A DNA stretch of 64,000 nucleotides from Ktedonospora formicarum (GCF_016587355.1 NZ_BNJF01000011.1:1-64000), one strand, 5' to 3'; numbered from the stretch's first letter, positions 9,278 through 19,213 are shown. Notes: generated by a model from the letters alone, not told the origin. Made by a program: numbers and translations.

Positions 9278-10363
9278 ATGTCTTTCAACTTCCAAACATT
9301 TCTCGAACGCGTTCTCTGTTGGGTCAAACCATCGGCAACCTCCCTTGTGCCCGGTACGCTTGCCGATCTGACCAAAGGGAAATTGGAACTGCTGGCGGAA
9401 AATGCGCTCTTACGGCAGCAACTGATCATTCTCCGTCGACAAGTCAAGCGACCGACCTACCGCAAGATGGACCGGCTTCTCCTGGTGCTTCTTGCCAGGA
9501 TGGCCCGAACCTGGAAACAGGCACTCTTCCTGGTCCAGCCAGAGACGCTCTTGCGCTGGCATCGTGAACTCTTCCGTCTGTTCTGGAAGCGCAAAACGAA
9601 GGCATGCGCGAGAAAGTCAAAGCTCTCACCTGAGACGATCTGCTTGATCAAGGAAATGGCAGTGAAGAATCGACTTTGGGGAGCGGAGCGTATTCGGGGA
9701 GAACTGCTCAAGTTGGATATTCGCGTGAGCAAACGAACCATCCAGAAATATATGAGGCCCATTCGCCGGAGACGACCGAATGGGCAGAGTTGGAAAACGT
9801 TCTTGCGCAATCACGCGGCAGGCGTGTGGGCCTGTGATTTCTTACAGGTGACTGATCTCTTCTTCCGCCCACTTTTTGCTTTTTTCATCATCGAACTCCA
9901 GTCGCGCCAGGTGATCCATGTGAACGTGACGCGATCGCCGACCGATCTCTGGGTCGCGCAACAACTGCGCGAAGCGACTCCGTATGGGCAAACACCCAAG
10001 TATCTGATCAGGGATAATGATCGTAAATTCGGGCCGAATTTTGCTCGCGTGACCGCAACGAGTGGGATCAAGGTGCTTCGCACACCATACCGAACGCCGC
10101 GTGCCAATGCTGTGTGTGAACGCTTTCTGGGAAGTGTGAGGCGAGAATGCTTGGATCATTCCCTGATCTTCCATGAGAAGCAACTCCATCAGCTCCTCAA
10201 TGCCTATACGGTCTACTTCAACCAGGCTCGACCCCATCAAGGACTGGGGCAACGCATTCCGGTGCCATCGGTTCCGTCTGCTTCTCTTCTGAAGCCTCCA
10301 AACCGGGTGATCGCCATTCCCATGTTGGGTGGGTTACACCATGACTACCGGAGGGCCGCCTAA
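9278..10363 (+). CDS. IS transposase, integrase-core (IS3/IS481-like), copy 1
   Basis: About 361 aa from ATG 9278 (GTG 9245 is possible). N-terminal helices (ELLAENALLRQQLIILRRQV) precede an HTH-like segment (LWGAERIRGELLKLDIRVSK). The rve core has WACDFLQV (D), LIRDNDRKFG (D) and ERFLGSVRRECLDH (E). The C-terminal YFNQARPHQGLGQRIP is typical of the rve_3 group. It catalyses cut or copy transposition of the surrounding 1507-bp element. In this copy a TGA replaces a TGC codon at about 9200, closing the upstream frame that is open in copies 2 and 3. Confidence 0.92.
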   Translation: MSFNFQTFLERVLCWVKPSATSLVPGTLADLTKGKLELLAENALLRQQLIILRRQVKRPTYRKMDRLLLVLLARMARTWKQALFLVQPETLLRWHRELFRLFWKRKTKACARKSKLSPETICLIKEMAVKNRLWGAERIRGELLKLDIRVSKRTIQKYMRPIRRRRPNGQSWKTFLRNHAAGVWACDFLQVTDLFFRPLFAFFIIELQSRQVIHVNVTRSPTDLWVAQQLREATPYGQTPKYLIRDNDRKFGPNFARVTATSGIKVLRTPYRTPRANAVCERFLGSVRRECLDHSLIFHEKQLHQLLNAYTVYFNQARPHQGLGQRIPVPSVPSASLLKPPNRVIAIPMLGGLHHDYRRAA

Positions 10364-10606
10364 ATAGCCAAAAGCCAGAGAAAAGAGAAGATGTACGAAT
10401 GTGTTTCTGTGCAGTCTGACCCTTTGCCTCATTGAGCAAAGAGAACAAGTCCTCTTGCCTCATTGCAGAGGTCTGGCGTGCTAACGATGGAGTGTATCCA
10501 CTTGAGATAAACCCTTTCCGTGCTTTTTCTGCCTCTCGTTTCTTGGCATGGGTCAGAGATTTTGGAACGGATATGCTAAATAGCCAGCACAGGTAAGGCT
10601 TCGTTC

Positions 10607-10730
10607 TGCATGTCTATCCCTCCAAAATCTCAATTGTTATTTTAACACAACCATTGGAGAAGGAGATGACGCGCTTCCCTGATACACAAAATCTCATCGA
10701 ACTTCCGCTCTCGCCAACCGATTATCGATG
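10607..10730. repeat. Flank shared with the right side of IS copy 2
   Basis: From TTCTGCATGTCTATCC to GCCAACCGATTATCGATG this matches 37280-37404 almost exactly. It contains a mini-frame after GGAGAAGGAG starting MTRFPDTQNLIELPLSPTDY. The coiled-coil 3' fragment follows at once in both places. Confidence 0.85.
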
Positions 10731-11164
10731 CCGCGGGCTGGTGTGAGGTCTTCTTTGTCCCCACACGACGCGTCACGCCCGAACTCCATGCCTTTCTCAC
10801 AGCCCTCGCTCGCCTGCGTGAGCGAGGGCTGCCCATCCCTGATTCCCTGGCCCTGGCTCTTCCTGCCGAGGTCGTCTCCCTGCTCCTGCAGGGCGTCTCT
10901 CCTACCAAACTCCCGCGCCAGTATCACAAGATCATCTTCCATATTGTGCAGCTAGACCCTTACGTCCGCTATCGCTGGCGTGAAGACACGCACACGTATA
11001 CTATCAGCCTCGGCTTCCTCAACGACTCTTCACCCTTCCCCTTTACCCCTCAGGGCTTCTCACGCATGCCTGAGCATGCGAGAACTGGCGCGCTAGAGAC
11101 GAGCAGTGGCACGCTTGTCTTCAAGGTGCGTGCTACTGTTGATACCACAGGAGCATTAGGCTGA
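10727..11164 (+). pseudogene. 5'-truncated copy of the coiled-coil gene 3' end (fragment B)
   Basis: Reads DAAGWCEVFFVPTRRVTPEL, then ALPAEVVSLLLQGVSPTKLP and LDPYVRYRWREDTHTYTISL, matching residues from about 195 to the end of the 5169-6082 protein. After FPFTPQGF the stop has been lost (TAA to TCA) and the frame runs on to 11164. A stop lies just upstream in the same frame, so it lacks its N-terminal two thirds. Confidence 0.7.
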
Positions 11165-11385
11165 CCAATCGCAGCTCACGAGTGAACAATCACTCCTGAT
11201 AACGATGCCCCACGCTCGCACCCAGACGATCCTCTACTCCGATATGCGTCAAACGGGACATCTTATGGAAAAAGTATGCTATGAGCATAGATTTCCTCTT
11301 TACTTCTTTGCTTTGAGTATCTACCCTTGAGGGAGGGGGCAGGCAGACAGACAAATGTTGTTAGCCCGAATGAAAGGAGAGAGAA

Positions 11386-11760
11386 GTGAACCACTCCCTT
11401 GAAGAAATTGTGCATGCTGAGAAGCAGCTTCAACAGGCAATGGTGAACAATGATGTGCAAGCCCTTGAACAATTACTGCATGATGATCTGGTGTTTATTG
11501 ATGCCGAGGGAAATGTACAGGGAAAACGCGATGATCTCGAAAGTCATGCATCTGGTGCTGTTGTTCAGACCGCAGTAGAGTTTGTCGAAGAACCAGTTAT
11601 GCAATTTTATGGAGAAAGCGCAATTGTTGCAGTAAAAGCTCATGTAAAGGTGCGAGTACAGGGAAAACCTCTTGAGGCTTTCTGCCGCTACCTGCGTGTC
11701 TGGCTGTTTCAGGATGAGCGCTGGCAAATTATCTCAGGAGCTGTACATATCATCGCTTGA
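11386..11760 (+). CDS. SnoaL-like / DUF4440 nuclear-transport-factor-2 family protein
   Basis: 124 aa with a GTG start behind AAAGGAGAGAGAA. The alpha+beta cone pattern is clear: N-terminal helix (EEIVHAEKQLQQAMVNNDVQ), LHDDLVFIDAEGNVQGKRD, and the C-terminal strand pair with WLFQDERWQIISGAVHI. Members are small ligand-binding or isomerase-like domains; the substrate cannot be told. Stand-alone gene upstream of the sigma-factor gene. Confidence 0.8.
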   Translation: MNHSLEEIVHAEKQLQQAMVNNDVQALEQLLHDDLVFIDAEGNVQGKRDDLESHASGAVVQTAVEFVEEPVMQFYGESAIVAVKAHVKVRVQGKPLEAFCRYLRVWLFQDERWQIISGAVHIIA

Positions 11761-12193
11761 TGACGACTCATATCATCTGCTTTCCTCATAACGACGTGCT
11801 TCTGCTGGAAAAGTCCCTCTTTGCTCAGCCGCATACACAGGCTTTTCTGGCAGATGAACGACAACACGGTTTTGACCGATAAACCGTCTGACTCGTCATT
11901 GACCCATATCCTGCCCTGTGGGGACAAACTGGCTAGCAAACCACAGCTTAGCAGCTCAGACTACCCTCAGATACGAGAAAAGCGGCCTGCACTCAGGCCG
12001 CTTTTCCTTGCCTCTCTTCCATCTCTTTGGCACGCTTTTCTTTCGCATTCTCTCTCGATACCTCTCCAGCCACCTCAGCAACAACACGCTAGCCAAATCT
12101 TTGTCTGAATTCTGACACATCCTGCTCTTTCGCCAGGATATTTGGGAAATGCGCCAATAAAGGGCGCTCAATGGTCGCATTTCTGATAAACCT

Positions 12194-12209
12194 CTAGTAT
12201 AATTACTAG
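12194..12209 (+). promoter_or_regulatory. Promoter -10 inside a palindrome, upstream of the sigma-factor gene
   Basis: CTAGTATAATTACTAG: arms CTAGTA and TACTAG around TAAT, with a consensus TATAAT at 12198-12203, 61 bp before the ATG. The palindrome could be an operator that covers the -10. Confidence 0.5.
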
Positions 12210-12263
12210 TAAATAGTAGGACCGGATGAGTCGGTGACAAGATGATAGGAAGAAGGAACTATA

Positions 12264-13292
12264 ATGGAGATTGCAGACCATGCCACTCTGGTACTCGCTG
12301 CTCAAGCAGGCGATCAGAAGGCATTCGAGATTCTGGTGAATGCCTATCGAAGTGAATTGCTCGTGCACTGTTATCGGATGGTGGGCTCGCTCTCTGACGC
12401 CGAAGATCTGGTGCAAGAGGCCCTGGTACAAGCATGGGAGAAACGCGCGACCCTCACCAGCCCACAATCCTATCATTCCTGGTTATACCGCATCGCCACC
12501 AATCTCTGCCTCAATCGGCTCACTCGTGCTCCTCGAAGGTCCTTGCCATCGGAAAGCTATCCACAGAGCGATCCCAGCAGGCCCACACCTCCACGACTAC
12601 GGGAGCCGATCTGGCTAGAACCTTTTCCCGATGAACTGCTCGCTGAGTCAGGGGCTGAGCCCGAATCCCGGGCACTCAGCCGTGAACGAATTACTCTGGC
12701 CTTTCTGATAGCGCTTCAACATTTAACGCCGACGCAACGGGCTATTTTGCTCTTGCGAGAGGTACTAGAATGGCCGACAGCCGAGGTCGCCGAATGGCTT
12801 CACCTCTCAGTTCCCGCTGTCAACTCCGCCTTGCAGCGTGCTCGTCACGCTTTGCGCCAGCGCGACGCAGGGAGTGAGGCGGAGATGGTTCTGCCTCATT
12901 TCCATTTACAAGATCTTCTTGATCGCTATGTGGCCGCCTGGGAAGAAGCGGACATCCCCGGCCTCGTCGCGTTACTGCGAGAGGATGCCTGGTTCAGTAT
13001 GCCACCACTTCCCTTCTGGGTCCAGGGGCGATTGGATATCGCCACAGTGTACCAGACGTATCTGTTTACTCCTGCTAGAGAATGGCGTCTACTTCCAACT
13101 CGTGCCAATGGTAGCCCAGCATTCGGAATCTATTATCAGGAGGCTGGAATAGGTGACTACCTGCTTTTTGGCCTGGTAGTTCTGGGCGTGGAGCGCGGTC
13201 AGATTGTAAGCCTGGTCGCATTCCTGGAGCTGTCCACGCTCTCATTCTTTGCTCTGCCGCCTACCCTGTCACACTTACGGGGAAACGCATAA
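12264..13292 (+). CDS. ECF RNA polymerase sigma factor, SigG/TIGR02960-like with SnoaL-like C-terminal domain
   Basis: 342 aa. Region 2 is at about residues 10-85 (FEILVNAYRSELLVHCYRMV, SDAEDLVQEALVQAWEK, SWLYRIATNLCLNRL) and region 4 at about 140-195 (LTPTQRAILLLREVLEWPTA, then LHLSVPAVNSALQRARHAL). The C-terminal about 130 residues are a SnoaL-like domain (LLDRYVAAWEEADIPGLVAL, LREDAWFSMPPLPFW), as in ECF41/ECF56-type sigma factors where it modulates activity in place of an anti-sigma factor. It directs RNA polymerase to a small regulon. No anti-sigma gene is adjacent. Confidence 0.95.
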   Translation: MEIADHATLVLAAQAGDQKAFEILVNAYRSELLVHCYRMVGSLSDAEDLVQEALVQAWEKRATLTSPQSYHSWLYRIATNLCLNRLTRAPRRSLPSESYPQSDPSRPTPPRLREPIWLEPFPDELLAESGAEPESRALSRERITLAFLIALQHLTPTQRAILLLREVLEWPTAEVAEWLHLSVPAVNSALQRARHALRQRDAGSEAEMVLPHFHLQDLLDRYVAAWEEADIPGLVALLREDAWFSMPPLPFWVQGRLDIATVYQTYLFTPAREWRLLPTRANGSPAFGIYYQEAGIGDYLLFGLVVLGVERGQIVSLVAFLELSTLSFFALPPTLSHLRGNA

Positions 13293-13336
13293 ACAGAGCT
13301 CATGACATCCCCTGCTTCCCACAGCATTGATGTTCT

Positions 13337-13379
13337 GAGGTTGGCTCTACTCATCATGAAGATGAGTAGAGCCAACCTC
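13337..13379. terminator. Bidirectional hairpin between convergent genes
   Basis: Perfect 19-bp arms, GAGGTTGGCTCTACTCATC and its complement, around ATGAA. It lies 45 bp after the sigma-factor stop and 4 bp from the stop of the convergent reductase gene. There is little T-run, but the position fits termination of both. Confidence 0.7.
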
Positions 13380-13382
13380 CTA

Positions 13383-13925
13383 TTAATATTGTGGCGCGTA
13401 GGTGAGCTTGACTAGACCTTTCGAGAAGTTCTTTGTCGCAATAAATTTCAAATCGGCGGTCTCGCCCTCATGGAAGAGCCGTTTTCCTTGCCCTAAAACA
13501 AGTGGAAAGACAACCAAGTCGAAGGTGTTGAGCAATTGGTGCTGGAGCAACGTCTCTGTGAGAAGACCAGACCCATAGATGAGAAGATCTTGCCCTTCTT
13601 GCTGCTTGAGTTTAGTCACTTCAGCAACCACATCACCTTGCACGATGGTTGTGTTGTTCCAATCGGCTTTTTCCAACTTCGACGAGAAGACATACTTTGG
13701 CATGGCGTTGATCCTGTTGGCCCACGGATCGGTGCGCCTCGGCCAAATCTTTACGAAGTCCTCGTATGTAGTGCGACCCATCAATAACGCTCCGCATGCC
13801 AGCGCCTGGTCTAATCCGTCCTGCGTATATGCCTCGTCATCGCGGAATTTAGCAAAGCTTGAGATCGCTGATCCAGCGCATACGCCATCCAACGAAACGA
13901 GAGTATATTCGATAATGTTACGCAT
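13383..13925 (-). CDS. Dihydrofolate reductase / RibD C-terminal family protein
   Basis: 180 aa from MRNIIEYTLVSLDGV. Typical features are SLDGV near the start, GALLMGRTTYEDFVKIWP, KYVFSSKLEKADWNNTTIV, DLLIYGSGLLTETLLQHQL and DLVVFPLVLGQGKRLF. This is the YyaP/YwjB-like group of NADPH-dependent reductase folds; the true substrate is not known. The 8-codon upstream extension is unlikely because MRNIIEY is the family start. Confidence 0.88.
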   Translation of the reverse strand: MRNIIEYTLVSLDGVCAGSAISSFAKFRDDEAYTQDGLDQALACGALLMGRTTYEDFVKIWPRRTDPWANRINAMPKYVFSSKLEKADWNNTTIVQGDVVAEVTKLKQQEGQDLLIYGSGLLTETLLQHQLLNTFDLVVFPLVLGQGKRLFHEGETADLKFIATKNFSKGLVKLTYAPQY

Positions 13926-13949
13926 AAAGTGGTGTCCTTTTCTCTCCAA

Positions 13950-14529
13950 TTTAGATGTGCGAGAGGGGGAATCTCTCTTTCACATATAAGACACCCAATT
14001 GATCCCAAACTCATCGCAAATGAGCTGCAAATTTAGGAAGCGGACAGTAACTGACAGGTGTGAGTACCAATTCATAGGCTCCTTTCTTGCATCTTTAAGG
14101 TCGATGCACAAACATTTGCTGAACTTTCTGCTGAAAAGATCAAGAGTCAACATCAGAAGCAGCTCTTTCACAAGAGGATACTTCCTATAAGAATGGGAGC
14201 ATATCGCCAGCCCCATTCTCACACGACCAGGTAACGCCCCAGTTCTCCTCTCACGAGCAGATGGCCGCGACACCACCCATACAACAAAACAACACCCCAT
14301 CTTCTTCATCACCTTCCCAAGACACTTAATCATCACTCTTCCCCAACGGAAGGCTCGCTTATGCGAAAACCGCTTCTCTCTGATCTCCACTAGATCGTAA
14401 GCACACTTCTCATCCAGGCGGTGAGGACCAGATGGATATTGGCACGGAAAGCGCTCCTTTGGGCACAGACAAAAACTCTCCTGGTGAGAGGGCTCGCATA
14501 CTTCTTCTGATACCATTCCGAAACACAAC
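13950..14529. other. Gene-free stretch before the IS701 element
   Basis: A long minus-strand frame crosses this region but has no recognisable protein character and overlaps the transposase antisense. No repeats or RNA seen. Confidence 0.45.
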
Positions 14530-14534
14530 CTTAG

Positions 14535-16309
14535 TACTACAGCCCCACTTAGAGAGCGGATGTGATAGACTGCTGCCAGGAGGAATAGCAGATGATCACG
14601 GAAGCACAGGACCAGGAAGGCCCGATCCCTGAAGAAGTGGTACTCCAGTACACCCTCGAGGAGTTGGCCAGGTGCAGATTCGCATCGGGGCATATTTCCG
14701 CCGGGCCGAAGCCCGCAACAGGGCTGGCCGTTTCGTGCGAGCATTACTGTCTCCAGTCGAGCGCAAAAATGGGTGGCAGTTGGCCGAGGAACTGGGAGAG
14801 CGTAGTCCCCATGGAGTGCAGAGGCTCTTAGCCGAGGCCGACTGGGATGAGGAAGCCGTGCGCGATGAGTTGCGCCGCTACGTTGTGGATCACTTGGGGG
14901 AAGCCGACGGCGTGCTGGTGGTCGATGAGACTGGCTTTCTGAAAAAAGGGAAGAAATCAGCGGGGGTAGCCAATCAATACAGTGGGGCAGCTCACGGACT
15001 GGCCAATAGCCAGGTGGGGGTCTTTGTGTTGTATGCGAGCGCCTGTGGAGCCGCCTTTCTCGATCGAGAGCTCTACATCCCTGAGGAATGGCTCGCAAAC
15101 TCCGTGCGCTCTCGGGAGGCGGGCATCCCTGAGGAACACACGCTCACCTCGAAAGGGGAACTGGCGCGTCGCATGCTGGCGCGCGCCTTTGCCGCAGGAG
15201 TGCCCGCGCAGTGGGTAGTGGGCGACACACTCTATGGCTACGATGAACTGCGCAATTGGCTGGAGGAACAGCACAAACATTACGTGTTGGCGATCCCGGA
15301 AACGCATCTGGTCTGGGTAAATGGGCGGCAACAGCCCGTTGGATATCTGGCAGCGCTCTTGCCACCTGAAGCCTGGACGGTGCTGTCCGCAGGGGAAGGA
15401 AGCCAGGGAGCACGGCTCTACGAATGGTCCTGGTTCCGGTTGCCTGAAGGAGGCGAGCCTCTCGATGGAGCAGACGAGAAGAACCGCGAGAGCTGCCAGG
15501 CACGGTTTCTGCTGCTACGGCGTTCGCTCTCCGATCCCAGCCACCGGGCGTACTACCGCGTGGCTGGCCCGGCCACACTCACGCTGCCGGAAGCGGTGCG
15601 CATCGCAGGCCGACGCTGGACCATCGAAGAAGGAATTGAAGAGGCCAAAGGCGAAGTTGGTCTGGATCAGTATGAAGTTCGCACCTACCGCGCCTGGCAT
15701 CGGTTCATGACGTTGGCCCTCTTGGCGCATGCTGTGCTGGCCGTGGTACGGCATCGGACGCGCGAAAAAAAAGCTCCAGCGAGCAGCTTGGCCTCCCACT
15801 GAGTCTGGCAGAAGTGCGCCATCTGTTGCGCGGGCTCGATCTGGCCAAGGAACAGCGCGCCAGGATCGTGTGGTGGTCACGCTTCCGACGCACCCATCAA
15901 GCCCGCGCACGCGTGTGCCACCAGCAACGTCGCGCCCGTCAAGCTCCTCCTGTCGCGCCTCCCAACACACTGCCTCATCCGATCTCTTTGCCGAGTTTGC
16001 CCCAACTCACCGATGCCCTCTGGGAACAACTGTGTCCGCTGTTCGAGCCCGCGCAGTCCAAACGCGGCCGCCGAACGAAAGCGTGGCGCCTGCGAGTCGA
16101 AGCCGTCTTATGGATCACCCACACAGGTTCCTCTTGGCGCCACCTCCCCGAACGCTTTGGGCCGTGGGAGACCGTGGTTTATCATTATCGGCGCTGGTGT
16201 AAAGAAGGGCTCTGGGAGCGAGTTCTCCAGATCCTCCTCCCTCCGAACGAAGATTGTGCAGCTCGCCTCTCTCTTCCCGCTCCCTGACGAGCTAAGTGGG
16301 GCTGTAGTA
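14535..16309 (+). mobile_element. IS701-family element with CTTAG target duplication
   Basis: Terminal inverted repeats TACTACAGCCCCACTTAG are exact at both ends (14535-14552 and 16292-16309), and CTTAG is present immediately outside each end (14530-14534, 16310-16314). This fits the YTAR-type target of IS701. It holds one transposase gene. Confidence 0.9.
14592..16287 (+). CDS. IS701 transposase joined by frameshift to an IS5-like (DUF4096) domain
   Basis: ATG 14592 follows CAGGAGGAA. The first 27 codons (MITEAQDQEGPIPEEV) are one frame off from the main frame, which runs from 14672 to 15802; one missing G at AGGTGCAG explains this. The DDE core has VLVVDETGFLKKGKKSAGV, a VVGDTLYG motif and RRWTIEEGIEEAKGEVGLDQ (E). 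At the A8G run (15765-15773) the frame ends 12 codons later, while a -1 shift continues through HLLRGLDLAKEQRARIVWWS into an IS5-type N-terminal domain (LTDALWEQLCPLFEP, SSWRHLPERFGPWETVVYHY) to 16287. The extension may be made by programmed frameshifting, or the A-run may be miscounted. Confidence 0.8.
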
Positions 16310-16341
16310 CTTAGTATCTACGCGTGTCCTTTTCGCTGTAT

Positions 16342-17547
16342 TCAGGTACATTGAATATCATAGACTCCTAATTGACAGGTGGGGCAGAGAAAGAAGAAGA
16401 GGACTCCTGAACCATCGTTCTCACTATCAACGTCTCCTATCTCAACTTGTCCCAGATACAGCATGCACTGTTTACAGGAGGGGCATTGAGGGTAGTCTGG
16501 CTCTTGTACCCATTGTGGGAGGCCGCCGAGTTGCGAATTGCTCCCTATCCAGTACCGACCATATCGCCCTGTCGCGTGCCCTCGGTTTCCTAATACAACA
16601 TGCTCTCGGGCCTGGAGGGTACATTCTTCCATACCTTCCCAGTAATGAGGGTTCAGGGGATATGGTGGGTGAGGGGTATGCTTACTCCAACCTCCATCTG
16701 TAAGGTTGCTGAAGATGTTTTCTTGCACAGAGCAGTTGATACAAAAGAGGAAACGAAGTCTGGGAATGTGCGTCGTCAGAAAAGAAAGTTTGTCCTCACT
16801 CTGGTCAATATCCAAGCCAGTCACCATTGGCCTTCCACACCAGCAGCAGGTTTGATCTATCTTCTGAAAGACCTTCATTGAGCCTGCCTGCTCCTCCTCA
16901 ACAAGACCATGAGAGAGCAGTTCATAGCCGTCATGGAAGTAGAGATCGCGTACGGCTCCCTCTGTGGTGAATTCCCAGCCTGCATACCGCGTGAAGCTTT
17001 CTATAGGTCTATCCGTAGATTGATACCATATTGGAGGGGTCAGCCGCCACGCACGAAACGTTTCGACAGCAACCTCATCACGTATCCATGCCAGGGCTGT
17101 TAACCATTTTCTTTTCATGTCTTTGTTTTTCGTCTCAAGAAGGCTGAGAAGCAGATCGCGAGTATCAGCTTGAGCATCCTGAAAGACAAGTCCAGAATCA
17201 AAGAACAGATTCTGTTCGAGGATCTGTGGGTACACCTCTTCTAAGGCACCAGGAACATACTTGGCAAGCGCCTCGAGAATGGTATGGCACAGATACCGTT
17301 GCATAGAGGGTTTGTGCTCAACGAGCGTTATGGCTTGCCTTGCTATGGCTTGCCCTTGTTCTTTGCATAAGCCAGGATAGTTTGCTTCATCAGAAACAAC
17401 TATACTGGCTTGTCGAAAAAGGGACTCGTCCTCATCAATAATGATCACATGGTGTGGCCCATCTTTGGTTCGTACACGGTGTAGGATAGATATAGCTTCG
17501 AGTATATTCAACGGCGAAGAATCCCTTTTTGCGATCACTATCAACAA
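16342..17547 (-). CDS. Hypothetical protein with C-terminal DUF1963/YwqG-like zinc segment
   Basis: Up to 401 aa from a TTG at 17547 behind AAGAGG. The middle is alpha-helical and HEAT-like (CHTILEALAKYVPGALEEVY, DLLLSLLETKNKDMKRKWLT). Two Cys pairs follow (CCWCGRP; CINC) and then GGLPQWVQEPDYPQCPSCKQ with LFFFLCPTCQLG, which resembles the end of DUF1963 proteins where Cys pairs bind a metal. Function unknown. It sits between an IS and a gene fragment, but the frame is intact. Confidence 0.65.
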   Translation of the reverse strand: MLIVIAKRDSSPLNILEAISILHRVRTKDGPHHVIIIDEDESLFRQASIVVSDEANYPGLCKEQGQAIARQAITLVEHKPSMQRYLCHTILEALAKYVPGALEEVYPQILEQNLFFDSGLVFQDAQADTRDLLLSLLETKNKDMKRKWLTALAWIRDEVAVETFRAWRLTPPIWYQSTDRPIESFTRYAGWEFTTEGAVRDLYFHDGYELLSHGLVEEEQAGSMKVFQKIDQTCCWCGRPMVTGLDIDQSEDKLSFLTTHIPRLRFLFCINCSVQENIFSNLTDGGWSKHTPHPPYPLNPHYWEGMEECTLQAREHVVLGNRGHATGRYGRYWIGSNSQLGGLPQWVQEPDYPQCPSCKQCMLYLGQVEIGDVDSENDGSGVLFFFLCPTCQLGVYDIQCT

Positions 17548-17710
17548 ACCTCTTGATTTGCCCTTCCAGAAATAGACACCTCATGCATATACACGAGTAT
17601 ATTCCATACAGATTGTTCTTTGCATTCCTTGATACATCCACACACACTGGGGTGCCCTTCATGATCTACTGGCACCCTTGAGCATTCTCTCCTGCACCTT
17701 CGTATGACTC

Positions 17711-18036
17711 ATGCTTCCCGAAGTTTTCAAGAGGCCCAAACGACGCGTCACGCCCCAACTCCATGCCTTCCTCACAGCCCTGGCAAGCCTGCGTGAACGG
17801 GGACAGCCCATCCCTGATGCTCTGGCCCTGGCGCTTCCTGCCGAGGTCGTCTCCCTCCTACTGCAGGACATCTCACCCACCAACCTCCCGCGCCAGTCTC
17901 ACAGCGTCATCTTCCATACCGTCAAGCTGGGACCCTATGTGCGCTCTCGCTGGAGCGAAGACGCTCACACCTCCACCATCAGCCTCAGCCTCCTCAACGA
18001 CTCTCCTCCCTTCCCTTCACCCCTCAGGGCTTCTAA
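17711..18036 (+). pseudogene. 5'-truncated copy of the coiled-coil gene 3' end (fragment C)
   Basis: Begins at EVFKRPKRRVTPQLHAFLTA and continues with ALPAEVVSLLLQDISPTNLP and LGPYVRSRWSEDAHTSTISL. The final FPFTPQGF-stop is again one base out of frame, exactly as in the parent copy. There is no start or upstream part. Confidence 0.7.
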
Positions 18037-18162
18037 CGCCTGTGCAAGCATACGAGAATGAACACGCTAACGTGCTTATCTTGCAGAGATCGCTACCATC
18101 GTTATGCATCTACTTCTACATCACCTCTCCTCCACTTGTTCGTGTTTCATGGTAGTGTTCTT

Positions 18163-19134
18163 TTAATTTCGTAAATAGGCCACAATGCCTGGTAATCCCT
18201 GCTGACAAACCTTTGCAGGAGGGATAGTAAGCGGGTTGCCATTTACATACAATTTGGTCAAACGAGGAAGCTTCGCTATGCCTGCCGGAAGTGTCACCAG
18301 TTTGTTACTTTGCACATCAAGCTCCTGCAGGGCGATGAGATCGCCTATTTCGGCTGGTAACGAAGTCAGATCATTCTTAGACAGAAGAAGACATTCGAGC
18401 GCTTTCAGCTTCCCTATTTCCGGCGGAATCTCTCTCAGATGATTGCCATCCACATCAAGTGCTCGCAATGCACCCAAGTTCCCAATTTCCGGCGGCAAGC
18501 TAGTCAACTGGTTGCCTTGCACATAGCATTCTTGTAAACGACGAAGCGTTCCTATTTCTGATGGGAAGGTCAGAAGGTCGTTGTGATCCAAACATAGCAT
18601 TTCCAAAGCCACGAGATGACCTATCTCGCCCGGTAACTCCGTTACGTGATTCCCATAGAGATGCAACAATTGCAACTTTGTCAGCTGCCCCACTTCGCGA
18701 GGCAACTTCGTCAACCGATTGCATTGCAGAGAGAGATACTCTAATGCAGGAAGCCTCCCCACTTCGGGAGCCAATGTCGTAAGCAAGTTCCCATCCAAGA
18801 CAAGACGCTTTAGCGCAGGAAGCCCACCCACTTCATGAGGGAACACCCTCAACTCGTTCTCGCTGAGATCAAGCTCTTGGAGAGCCGTCAACCTCCGTAT
18901 GTCTGATGGGATCTCACGTAACGTATTCTCTCGCAGATGAAGCGTTCGCAGGGCAGTCAGCTCCCATACTTCTGATGGGACCTGTTTCAAACTCGCACCA
19001 GAGAGGTCTAACCGAATCACACGCCCTTGCTCGTTATACTCTCCACCCCCAATTGCCCCTCTGTGCTCCAAGAAACGAGACAACCGCTGCACCACCTTCT
19101 TATCATTCATCCTTTGTGGCGACATACGCTCCAT
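18163..19134 (-). CDS. Leucine-rich repeat protein
   Basis: 323 aa; ATG 19134 follows AGAAGGAAAA. After a 40-residue head (KKVVQRLSRFLEHRGAIGGG) come about eleven 23-residue repeats of the form LPxEIGxLxxLxxLxLxxNxL (for instance LPPEIGNLGALRALDVDGNH). A capping end NPLTIPPAKVCQQGLPGIVA closes the solenoid. There is no signal peptide or membrane segment, so it is cytoplasmic. LRR solenoids bind protein partners; the ending is like that of ROCO/LRR kinases, but no kinase or GTPase part is present. Confidence 0.92.
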   Translation of the reverse strand: MERMSPQRMNDKKVVQRLSRFLEHRGAIGGGEYNEQGRVIRLDLSGASLKQVPSEVWELTALRTLHLRENTLREIPSDIRRLTALQELDLSENELRVFPHEVGGLPALKRLVLDGNLLTTLAPEVGRLPALEYLSLQCNRLTKLPREVGQLTKLQLLHLYGNHVTELPGEIGHLVALEMLCLDHNDLLTFPSEIGTLRRLQECYVQGNQLTSLPPEIGNLGALRALDVDGNHLREIPPEIGKLKALECLLLSKNDLTSLPAEIGDLIALQELDVQSNKLVTLPAGIAKLPRLTKLYVNGNPLTIPPAKVCQQGLPGIVAYLRN

Positions 19135-19213
19135 TTTTCCTTCTTCACAAATGCACTAATCTGAAGGTCTCCAATGAGCATATTCATGCCAGTGCCTCCT
19201 TCTTGACCCTCCA

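Larger units (their letters stand above)
9085..10591 (+). mobile_element. 1507-bp rve-type insertion sequence, copy 1 of 3
   Basis: Ends are imperfect inverted repeats: TGTGCTGG then a diverged ~27 bp ending GGGAAATC on the left, and TGTGCTGG...CCAAAATC when the right end is reverse-complemented. Copies 2 and 3 (35768-37274, 38659-40165) have the same length and differ at only a few bases. No convincing target duplication flanks any copy (left AACGTAGC, right GGTAAGGC here). Confidence 0.9.

Noticed and set aside
9443..10252. Minus-strand frames inside the three IS copies
   Set aside because: They are repeated only because the transposase is repeated; they are antisense shadows.
13980..15098. 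372-codon minus-strand frame
   Set aside because: Antisense to the IS701 transposase and lacking any protein-like character.
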